Below the pieces are notes generated by a model. That model did not search any database, had not been told where the DNA came from, and saw only the letters and a program-made list of their open reading frames with translations. Source: an uncultured Loktanella sp. (GTDB lineage: Bacteria > Pseudomonadota > Alphaproteobacteria > Rhodobacterales > Rhodobacteraceae). From it: DNA of 6,072 nucleotides. Position numbers and translations under genes: made by a program. This document shows, piece by piece, positions 1-5,983 of this stretch (its first letter is position 1; every line of letters begins with the position of its first letter). The DNA is taken from positions 1 to 6,072 of the forward strand of contig CAJXTP010000179.1 in the NCBI GenBank assembly GCA_913061335.1. Direction: 5' to 3'.

Positions 1-954
1 CATGTGGATTTTGCAATCGTTGAACGGGAACTTGGACGCGGCTCAATGGCGTTAAACCATTTCTTCGGCCGCCCACAGAACATCCTAATGGCCTGCCAAG
101 GCGAACAGATCGACCGCTACCTGATGCCCGCCGTGCGCGGCGAACGGATGGACGCGCTCGCCATGACAGAACCGGGTGCAGGTTCGGATATCCGTGGCAT
201 GAAATGCAGCGCCGTACGGGATGGTGGCGATTGGGTATTGAACGGCACCAAACACTTCATCTCCGGCGCTGAACATGCGGATTTCATTATCGTTTTTGTG
301 GCCACAGGCGAAGACGACACACCCCGAGGCCCAAAGAAACGGATCACGACTTTCCTAGTGGATCGCGGCACGCCGGGGTTCACAATCCGCGACGGCTACA
401 AATCCGTCAGCCACCGTGGCTATAAAAACATGATCCTCGATTTTGATGACTGCCGGCTGCCCAACGCGCAGGTATTGGGCGAAGTCGACGGCGGTTTTGC
501 GGTCATGAACGAATGGCTTTACGCAACGCGGATCACGGTGGCGACAATGTGCGTCGGGCGTGCGCGTCGGGCCTTTGACTACGCGCTGCAATACGCAGCT
601 GACCGTGAACAATTCGGACAACCCATTGGTAAATTCCAAGGTGTCAGCTTTCAGCTCGCAGACATGATCACTGAAATCGACGCCGCCGACCTGCTGACCA
701 TCGCCGCCGCTGATCGGCTCGACAAAGGCATCCCCGCCAACCGCGAAATCGCCAGCGCGAAACTTTATGCCTCCGAAATGCTCGCAAGGGTCACCGACGC
801 GGCGATCCAAGTACACGGCGGCATGGGCCTTATGGACGATTTTCCGCTTGAACGATTTTGGCGGGACGCGCGTGTCGAACGGATCTGGGACGGCACATCT
901 GAAATTCAGCGGCACATCATCAGCCGCGACCTTCTCCGCCCGCTTGGCGCATAA
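1..954 (+). CDS. Acyl-CoA dehydrogenase, CaiA-like, 5'-truncated by window edge
   Basis: FAD-dependent alpha,beta-desaturation of an acyl-CoA thioester, passing electrons to electron-transfer flavoprotein; cytoplasmic. The frame is open from base 1 (first codon CAT). The 317 visible residues lack roughly the first 70 of a usual 380-390 aa enzyme, so the GTG at 4 is probably internal. Numbering from that GTG codon, signature 1 (MTEPGAGSD) is at residues 54-62, the REQFGQPIG segment at 201-209, and signature 2 (QVHGGMG, then Arg and Asp) at 269-288. The C-terminal catalytic motif, YEGT in medium-chain enzymes, reads WDGT at 295-298, so Asp296 sits where the usual Glu base would be. The alternative base of isovaleryl-type enzymes is absent, with Thr175 at that site. 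The gene is first in a tight operon with a CoA ligase and a CaiD-like hydratase, which suggests gamma-butyrobetainyl-CoA or a similar acyl-CoA as substrate. The family is certain; the substrate is inferred. Confidence 0.95.
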   Translation, partial: HVDFAIVERELGRGSMALNHFFGRPQNILMACQGEQIDRYLMPAVRGERMDALAMTEPGAGSDIRGMKCSAVRDGGDWVLNGTKHFISGAEHADFIIVFVATGEDDTPRGPKKRITTFLVDRGTPGFTIRDGYKSVSHRGYKNMILDFDDCRLPNAQVLGEVDGGFAVMNEWLYATRITVATMCVGRARRAFDYALQYAADREQFGQPIGKFQGVSFQLADMITEIDAADLLTIAAADRLDKGIPANREIASAKLYASEMLARVTDAAIQVHGGMGLMDDFPLERFWRDARVERIWDGTSEIQRHIISRDLLRPLGA

Positions 955-959
955 CGTCG

Positions 960-2978
960 ATGTCGCGTGATCTGTCTCGGCTGCTGCGCCCATCATCTGT
1001 TGCCATTATTGGGGGTGGTGCGTGGTGTAAATCTGTTCTGGACCAACTGACCAAAGCGGCCTTCGATGGCGAAATTTGGCTGGTACACCCCAAGGGCGGT
1101 CAGATCGACGGCCGCGCAGTGTTCCCCGATCTGGCAGCACTCCCTTCCGCGCCAGATGCGACATTTATCGGCATCAACCGCGACGCAACAATCCAAATGG
1201 TAGCGGAATTATCGACCATGAACGCGGGCGGTGCAGTTTGTTTTGCGTCAGGGTTCGCAGAGGTTAGCGACGGCGGCGACCGCAATGCAGCCTTGCTCGC
1301 TGCCGCGGGAAATATGCCAATCCTCGGGCCCAATTGCTATGGGATGATCAACAACCTCGACGGTGCGCTGCTATGGCCCGATCAGCACGGATGCGTGCCT
1401 GTCGAAAGCGGCGTGGCGATCCTGACCCAGTCGTCCAACATCGCGATTAACCTCACCATGCAATCACGCGCGTTGCCGATTAGCTATGTGGTGACCTGCG
1501 GCAACCAAGCCCAAACCACCCAAGCCGACATCGCGCTGGGGTTGCTTGACGACCCACGTTTGACAGCCATTGGCCTACATATCGAAGGGTTCGGCGATCT
1601 TGCAAAATGGCAAACCCTTGCACGGGCCGCACGGGCGAAAAACATCCCACTGGTGGCAATCAAGGTCGGGCGATCAGTACAGGCACAAGCCGCAACAATT
1701 TCGCATACCGCATCGCTCGCTGGTGGTGATGCTGGTGCTGCGGCGTTCCTTGAACGGCTCGGCATTGCGCGCGTTGATGATCTTCCAACGTTTTTGGAAA
1801 CTCTCAAAATCCTACATGTGACCGGACCTCTGGCCAACGGAAACATTGCGACAATCAGCTGCTCTGGTGGCGAGGCATCGCTGGCTGCTGATCTTACCGA
1901 GGGCACCCAATTGTCGTTTCCACCGCTGAACCAAACACAGCACGACGCCCTGTTTGCCGCACTTGGCCCGCGCGTGGCTTTGGCCAATCCGCTCGACTAT
2001 CACACCTATATCTGGCGCGACACAACAGCGATGACTACAGCCTTTTGCGCCATGATAGACCCTGATTTGAGCCTAACGATGCTCATCGTCGACTTTCCAA
2101 GAACAGACCGCTGCGACCCTACCGATTGGGATTGCGCAGTCGACGCGGCACTTGCGACACGCGCGCAAACCGGCGGCAACGTCGCCGTGGTCGCGACCCT
2201 GCCAGAACTGATGCCGGAACATGTTGCCACCGCTTTACTCGCGGGTGGCGTGATCCCGTTGTCTGGCCTGCGCGAGGCGCTGATGGCCACCCAAGCCGCC
2301 ATTACATTGCACGCGGCTGATCTGGGTATCGACGTCTGCGCAGCGCACCCCGCCGCGCAAACAGGTACGATGATGACAGAAGCTGCCGCAAAGACCGCGC
2401 TTGCCACATTCGGTCTGCGGATCCCACAACAACGCACGACCAACGCGATTACGGATATCAACCTGTCCGACATGCCATTTCCGGTGGTCCTAAAAGGCGC
2501 CGGTATCGCCCATAAGACGGAAGCGGGTGCAGTTGCCTTGAACCTGCCAAGCGCGCAAGCCGTACAAGCCGCCGCCAGCGCGATGCCCACAACGCAGTTC
2601 TTGATCGAAGAAATGATTACAGGCACCGTCGCTGAATTATTGGTCGGTGTGGTCAAAGACCCCGCGCATGGTTTTGTGCTTACTATCGGCGCAGGTGGAA
2701 CGCTTACTGAACTGCTACAAGACAGCGCCTCCATCCTGATCCCAAGTAGCGAAGCCAATATAAAAGAGTGTCTAACAAGGCTCAAAATCCACAAATTGCT
2801 TCTTGGTTATCGCGGCGCGCCTGCTGCAGATATGACCGCAATTATTGACGCTATTATGGCCGTACAAGACTACGTCCTTGCCAATGTTGACGACCTGCAA
2901 GAGATTGAAATCAACCCACTCATCTGCACACCCGATGCGGCCATCGCAGCCGACGCCCTGATAAGGACAAGCCAATGA
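960..2978 (+). CDS. NDP-forming acyl-CoA synthetase (acetate--CoA ligase family), fused alpha-beta type
   Basis: Predicted to join an organic acid to CoA at the expense of ATP, giving ADP and phosphate, through acyl-phosphate and phosphohistidine intermediates; soluble. At 672 aa it carries both subunit regions of archaeal ADP-forming acetyl-CoA synthetases in one chain. A Rossmann CoA-binding domain spans about 1-135 (VAIIGGGAW at 14-22, ILGPNCYGMIN at 121-131). Two succinyl-CoA-ligase-like domains span about 145-455. A C-terminal ATP-grasp domain spans about 470-670. His249 in SHTASLAGG (248-256) matches the phosphorylated histidine; Glu209 in HIEG probably matches the glutamate that steadies it. 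ATP-grasp landmarks are VVLKGAG (509-515), HKTE (518-521), IEEMITG (549-555) and EIEINPL (648-654). All key positions look intact. The start lies 5 nt after the dehydrogenase stop, lacks a clear Shine-Dalgarno sequence and immediately precedes the CoA-binding fold, so translation is probably coupled. Substrate unknown; context suggests a betaine acid such as gamma-butyrobetaine or crotonobetaine. Confidence 0.9.
   Translation: MSRDLSRLLRPSSVAIIGGGAWCKSVLDQLTKAAFDGEIWLVHPKGGQIDGRAVFPDLAALPSAPDATFIGINRDATIQMVAELSTMNAGGAVCFASGFAEVSDGGDRNAALLAAAGNMPILGPNCYGMINNLDGALLWPDQHGCVPVESGVAILTQSSNIAINLTMQSRALPISYVVTCGNQAQTTQADIALGLLDDPRLTAIGLHIEGFGDLAKWQTLARAARAKNIPLVAIKVGRSVQAQAATISHTASLAGGDAGAAAFLERLGIARVDDLPTFLETLKILHVTGPLANGNIATISCSGGEASLAADLTEGTQLSFPPLNQTQHDALFAALGPRVALANPLDYHTYIWRDTTAMTTAFCAMIDPDLSLTMLIVDFPRTDRCDPTDWDCAVDAALATRAQTGGNVAVVATLPELMPEHVATALLAGGVIPLSGLREALMATQAAITLHAADLGIDVCAAHPAAQTGTMMTEAAAKTALATFGLRIPQQRTTNAITDINLSDMPFPVVLKGAGIAHKTEAGAVALNLPSAQAVQAAASAMPTTQFLIEEMITGTVAELLVGVVKDPAHGFVLTIGAGGTLTELLQDSASILIPSSEANIKECLTRLKIHKLLLGYRGAPAADMTAIIDAIMAVQDYVLANVDDLQEIEINPLICTPDAAIAADALIRTSQ
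2963..2967 (+). promoter_or_regulatory. Ribosome binding site for the CaiD-like gene
   Basis: AAGGA lies 7 nt before the ATG at 2975, inside the last codons of the upstream synthetase gene. It supports the ATGA-overlap start and translation within the operon. Confidence 0.7.
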
Positions 2979-3757
2979 CCAGCCCAATTAAAACCAAACG
3001 CGACGGCGCAATTTTTCACGTGACGCTCGACCGACCCAAGGCGAACGCCATTGATCTCGCGACTAGCCGGATCATGGGCGACACCTTTGCCGCATTTCGC
3101 GATGACCCCACGTTGCGCGTGGCGATTATCACCGGCGCGGGCGACAAATTCTTTTGCCCCGGCTGGGACCTCAAGGCCGCCAATGACGGTGATGCGGTTG
3201 ATGGCGATTACGGTGTCGGTGGTTTCGGCGGGCTACAAGAACTGCGCGATCTGAACAAACCCATCATTGCAGCCGTCAATGGAATTGCATGTGGCGGCGG
3301 GCTGGAACTGGCGCTGTCCGCCGACATCATCCTTGCAGCCGATCACGCTACGTTTGCACTGCCAGAAATCCGGTCAGGCACCGTCGCCGATGCGGCATCT
3401 GTAAAGCTCCCCAAACGCATCCCCTATCACATCGCGATGGAACTGCTGCTAACAGGACGCTGGTTCGACACGACCGAGGCGCTGAATTGGGGCCTTATTA
3501 ACCACGTGCATCCAGCGGACAAATTGGAAGCAGCGGCATGGGACATGGCCCGCCTTATCGCGTCAGGCCCACCGCTTGTGAATGCCGCAATCAAAGACAT
3601 CGTGCGCGACGCCGAAGACAGCAAATTCCAAGACGCGATGAACCGGATCACAGGGCGGCAACTGGCAACAGTCGACAAATTGTATGCGTCCGAAGATCAG
3701 CTTGAAGGGGCAAAGGCATTCGCCGAAAAACGCGATCCGGTCTGGAAAGGCCGCTAG
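2975..3757 (+). CDS. caiD: Carnitinyl-CoA dehydratase-like enoyl-CoA hydratase (CaiD family)
   Basis: Crotonase-fold enzyme. CaiD of E. coli interconverts crotonobetainyl-CoA and L-carnitinyl-CoA. The 260 aa length matches CaiD (about 261). From memory, long blocks agree with E. coli CaiD: LDRPKANAID near 18-27, RDDPxLRVAIITGAGxKFF near 42-60, GWDLKAA at 63-69, and the C-terminal tail FAEKRDPVWKGR at 249-260. The oxyanion-hole segments are CPGWDL (61-66) and ACGGGLELA (105-113). The two crotonase glutamates appear as Glu111 and Glu131. After Glu131 the loop reads SGTVADAASVKLPK (134-147), lacking the usual Pro and Gly-Gly, so substrate or stereochemistry may differ from E. coli CaiD. The start overlaps the upstream stop by 4 nt, and a good AAGGA site precedes it. 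It is the last gene of the operon. The family call is firm; the exact reaction is likely but not proven, and a general short-chain enoyl-CoA hydratase is the alternative. Confidence 0.85.
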   Translation: MTSPIKTKRDGAIFHVTLDRPKANAIDLATSRIMGDTFAAFRDDPTLRVAIITGAGDKFFCPGWDLKAANDGDAVDGDYGVGGFGGLQELRDLNKPIIAAVNGIACGGGLELALSADIILAADHATFALPEIRSGTVADAASVKLPKRIPYHIAMELLLTGRWFDTTEALNWGLINHVHPADKLEAAAWDMARLIASGPPLVNAAIKDIVRDAEDSKFQDAMNRITGRQLATVDKLYASEDQLEGAKAFAEKRDPVWKGR

Positions 3758-3765
3758 GCCTTTTT
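3746..3765. terminator. Compact intrinsic terminator around converging stop codons
   Basis: A perfect 7-bp inverted repeat, AAAGGCC (3746-3752) and GGCCTTT (3757-3763), is separated by a 4-nt GCTA loop. On the plus strand it runs into five T residues (3761-3765), giving a rho-independent terminator for the CoA operon. The loop and the first base of the right arm hold CTAG, which contains the TAG stops of both the plus-strand hydratase and the minus-strand methyltransferase. Read in the minus direction the hairpin is followed by only three T residues before CC, so termination there should be weaker. Confidence 0.65.
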
Positions 3766-4380
3766 GAACACCATCAAATGGGCCAAGTCATTGCGGTGGG
3801 CATCATCTGCGCGGTCGTCATAAATACGCACATCGCTCAGGGTTAGACCCTGTATTTGATCACCAAACGTATCCATTTGTGCAGCAAACCCCGCGCTTTG
3901 GAAATGTGCGGCGTTTACGGAAATGACGAACACAGCACCAGACGCAGCCACATCCAATAGGTTCGAAATCGCAGCAGGCCCAACATGGCCAAGCGTGAAT
4001 GTCCCCGCACTCACAACACCTTGATAACCAACTATCGGCAACGCCAACGGCACGGTAATATCACCCGCATACAGGCCGCGATACACGTCCTTTGTGCGGG
4101 CGACAGCCAGCATGTCATCCGACAAATCCAGACCGTCAATCACAGATACGCCAGCCGCAATTAGCTGTTCTGCAACGAGCCCAGTTCCGGCACCCACATC
4201 CAACACCGGACCGACACCACCGGCGGCAACAAATGCTTGCGCGACCAAGCGGGGCATCTGATAGCCCTGCGCGTCGTTAAAACCGGTATCATACGAATGC
4301 GCCCAATCGCGGTACAAGTCTTTGACGTCCTGTTTGGACGACAACGCATAAGCATCTTCAAGGTTTGGACTGCGAGACAT
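3754..4380 (-). CDS. Class I SAM-dependent methyltransferase
   Basis: Soluble Rossmann-fold methyltransferase of 208 aa using S-adenosylmethionine; acceptor unknown. Motif I for SAM binding is VLDVGAGTGL at residues 59-68. The acidic residue at the end of the second strand is Asp85 in GLDLSDDML. A likely motif II-III region is LYAGDIT (103-109), followed by the strand around GVVSAGTFTLGHVG (121-134). The N-terminal DLYRDWAHSYDTGF (21-34) is typical of small-molecule methyltransferases of the UbiE/Williams-Beuren-like type, where this segment caps the SAM site. The ATG at 4380 gives a normal N-terminus, but no convincing Shine-Dalgarno sequence precedes it. The gene is divergent from the reductase gene and convergent with the CaiD-like gene, with which it shares a 4-bp CTAG stop overlap. 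A role linked to either neighbour cannot be shown from the sequence. Confidence 0.87.
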   Translation of the reverse strand: MSRSPNLEDAYALSSKQDVKDLYRDWAHSYDTGFNDAQGYQMPRLVAQAFVAAGGVGPVLDVGAGTGLVAEQLIAAGVSVIDGLDLSDDMLAVARTKDVYRGLYAGDITVPLALPIVGYQGVVSAGTFTLGHVGPAAISNLLDVAASGAVFVISVNAAHFQSAGFAAQMDTFGDQIQGLTLSDVRIYDDRADDAHRNDLAHLMVFKKA

Positions 4381-4435
4381 ACCGACACGCTAACACAGAC
4401 TTGCATCTACGCAAATCTTGGCGCACTGATCAGGC
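4381..4435. promoter_or_regulatory. Divergent intergenic spacer, presumed promoters for both flanking genes
   Basis: This 55-nt gap between two divergent start codons must hold or overlap both promoters. No good sigma-70 match is visible: TTGCAT at 4401-4406 with ACTGAT at 4425-4430 fits only three of six positions in each box. A weak imperfect dyad, TTGC(N6)GCAA, lies at 4401-4414. Neither start codon has a well-spaced Shine-Dalgarno sequence: CAGG at 4431-4434 is only 1 nt from the ATG at 4436. Very short leaders are possible. Confidence 0.35.
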
Positions 4436-5296
4436 ATGACACACACACTGCTTTCCTTTGGCCACGGCTACACCGCACGCGCATTATCACGTATCTTGCT
4501 TCCGCAAGATTGGCGGGTAATCGGCACTTCACGAAACGAAGACAAAGCCGCAGGACTAATGAGCGACGGAATTGAGCCGCGCATCTGGCCCGGCGCGGAT
4601 ATGACACCCGCGCTAAACGGCGCGACGCATCTGTTGATATCTGCCGCACCTGACGACGCAGGCGACCCAGTGCTTGCGGCACTTCACGATGAAATCGCAG
4701 CACGCGCAGGTCAATTCGAATGGGTTGGCTACCTGTCGACAACTGGGGTCTACGGCGACCACGGCGGCGACTGGGTGGATGAGACCACACCACTCACACC
4801 AGCCACCAAACGCGGTATCGCACGCGTTGAGGCTGAAACTGCATGGGCCGCCATCCCCAATTTACCGCTGCATATATTCCGACTTGCAGGCATTTACGGA
4901 CCCGGTCGCGGACCGTTTGCCAAAGTCCGGTCTGGCACGGCGCGACGGATCATAAAAACCGACCAAGTGTTCAGCCGCACCCATGTCGCCGACATCGCCC
5001 GCGTGCTTGCTGCATCGATCAAAAATCCAAACCCCGGTGCAGTCTATAACGTCTGCGACAACGATCCAGCAGCACCCCAAGACGTCATCGCATACGCCGC
5101 GGACCTGCTGGGCCTACCGCTTCCGCCTGCCGAAGCTTTCGACACAGCCGAGATGACCCCAATGGCGCGCAGCTTTTACGCAGAAAGCAAAAAAGTCCGC
5201 AATGACCGGATCAAAAACGAGCTTGGGGTAGAGCTGCTTTACCCAGATTATAAATCAGGACTTAAAGCGCTTCTTGCCCACGAGTTAAGCGCCTGA
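4436..5296 (+). CDS. NAD(P)-binding atypical SDR, YeeZ-like (SDR_a5 type)
   Basis: Rossmann-fold protein of 286 aa, related to nucleotide-sugar epimerase/reductases and to the E. coli YeeZ type; actual reaction unknown. The dinucleotide-binding loop is FGHGYTARAL (8-17), placed at the very N-terminus, which supports the ATG at 4436. The fourth-strand catalytic Ser/Thr region is YLSTTGVYG (99-107). The substrate-side segment FRLAGIYGPGRGP (148-160) and the THVADIARV segment (182-190) match extended SDRs. The stretch RGIARVEAE (126-134) aligns with YGRSKLEAE of canonical members, so Tyr becomes Arg126 and Lys becomes Arg130. Loss of the YxxxK pair argues for an atypical reductase or a binding/regulatory role. 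The gene converges on the membrane-protein gene with a 35-bp overlap. Confidence is high for the fold and low for function. Confidence 0.85.
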   Translation: MTHTLLSFGHGYTARALSRILLPQDWRVIGTSRNEDKAAGLMSDGIEPRIWPGADMTPALNGATHLLISAAPDDAGDPVLAALHDEIAARAGQFEWVGYLSTTGVYGDHGGDWVDETTPLTPATKRGIARVEAETAWAAIPNLPLHIFRLAGIYGPGRGPFAKVRSGTARRIIKTDQVFSRTHVADIARVLAASIKNPNPGAVYNVCDNDPAAPQDVIAYAADLLGLPLPPAEAFDTAEMTPMARSFYAESKKVRNDRIKNELGVELLYPDYKSGLKALLAHELSA

Positions 5297-5915
5297 CCAT
5301 CCAAGCCAAGCCTGCAAATCCAAACAGCAACACGATGGAAACAGCAAAGTTAGACCCGTAAAACACCGATCGACCCGCCAATTCCAAGTCGTTCAAAAAC
5401 GGATAGGGCAACCCGCTTGTCACGGACCCCGCCGGCGTGTCGTTCATCGGCTGCAAAGCCAGTTCCGCCCATAATACATAGGCGGCGATCACACCAAACA
5501 ACCATAGCAATGGCGCGCCCAATTTGCGGAAACTCCGGTGGATGAACACCGCGTCGATCCATTGCAAAAGCGGACCAAGCGCATGCAAATACAGCTCAAG
5601 GTAAAGCGGGCCAAGTTCACCGTCAGTGGACACCAAATTCGGGTCCTCTAGGAACAGTCGCCAATACAGGAAAACAACCATCGCATTGATCACAGCCGTC
5701 GCACAAACGAAGCCATCCCAACGGCGGGTGCTGCGACCTTCAACCAAAGCCATCATGCGGCTCGCGGCAAAGAACGACATGAACAACGCCCAGTGTGTCA
5801 GATACCGGAACGGGCCGCCAAAATCTTCATACGAGCCGAACACGAGCGTGCGCAGACAATACCCCGCCGCCAGCAAAAAGACGATCCAGCGAAAGATGCG
5901 CGCATAACCTGTCAT
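5262..5915 (-). CDS. Six-span membrane protein, FAR-17a/AIG1/ADTRP-like (Pr6Pr family)
   Basis: Integral membrane protein of 217 aa resembling animal AIG1 and ADTRP, which are threonine hydrolases that cleave fatty acid esters of hydroxy fatty acids. Hydrophobic spans lie at about 8-26, 38-57, 68-90, 103-125, 134-153 and 183-207. Shared marks recalled from human AIG1 are FGGPFRYLT (32-40; YGGSWKFLT in AIG1), the helix starting YLHALGPLLQWID (109-121), YVLWAE (146-151), and PYPFLNDLELAGRSVFYGS (170-188; compare VYPFLEHIGPGARIIFFGS). Thr40 and His111 align with AIG1 catalytic Thr43 and His134. A longer frame begins at an ATG at 5963, but I chose the ATG at 5915 because GGGGGA lies 6 nt before it and the extra 16 residues are Cys-rich and unlike the family. 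The bacterial substrate is unknown; lipid ester hydrolysis is inferred. Confidence 0.8.
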   Translation of the reverse strand: MTGYARIFRWIVFLLAAGYCLRTLVFGSYEDFGGPFRYLTHWALFMSFFAASRMMALVEGRSTRRWDGFVCATAVINAMVVFLYWRLFLEDPNLVSTDGELGPLYLELYLHALGPLLQWIDAVFIHRSFRKLGAPLLWLFGVIAAYVLWAELALQPMNDTPAGSVTSGLPYPFLNDLELAGRSVFYGSNFAVSIVLLFGFAGLAWMVRRLTRGQEAL

Positions 5916-5921
5916 GTGAAT

Positions 5922-5927
5922 TCCCCC
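5922..5927 (-). promoter_or_regulatory. Ribosome binding site deciding the AIG1-like start
   Basis: On the minus strand GGGGGA ends 6 nt before the ATG at 5915. The alternative upstream ATG at 5963 would place the inverted repeat inside the coding region, so this site favours the shorter protein. Confidence 0.6.
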
Positions 5928-5947
5928 TATGCAGACCCTGTTCTGGA

Positions 5948-5983
5948 CGCATAACATACACAAGTTTGACGTGACGTTATGCG
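5948..5983. repeat. Perfect 8-bp inverted repeat, candidate operator upstream of the AIG1-like gene
   Basis: CGCATAAC (5948-5955) and GTTATGCG (5976-5983) form a perfect dyad with a 20-nt spacer, located 33-68 nt upstream of the minus-strand start at 5915, where a promoter would lie. A third copy, CGCATAAC, sits at 5901-5908 just inside the gene. The spacer also contains a tandem GACGT-GACGT (5968-5977). No convincing sigma-70 boxes were found on the minus strand. On the plus strand TTGACG (5966-5971) resembles a -35 box but lacks a good -10 partner. Regulator binding is inferred from symmetry and placement only. Confidence 0.45.

Noticed and set aside
355..996. Minus-strand ORF of 213 codons opposite the dehydrogenase gene
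   Set aside because: It is antisense to the conserved dehydrogenase core and has no recognisable domain or supporting start signal.
2006..2794. Long minus-strand ORF (262 codons) opposite the synthetase gene
   Set aside because: It lies fully antisense to conserved ATP-grasp and ligase domains, has a low-complexity Ala/Ser/Val-rich composition and shows no recognisable motif, so it is a shadow of the real gene.
4401..4414. TTGC(N6)GCAA dyad between the divergent genes as an operator
   Set aside because: The arms are only 4 bp long and an inner mismatch is present, so chance is a good explanation.
5916..5963. N-terminal extension of the membrane protein to an ATG at 5963
   Set aside because: The extra 16 residues are Cys-rich and unlike the family, the strong GGGGGA site precedes the ATG at 5915, and the extension would run into the inverted repeat.
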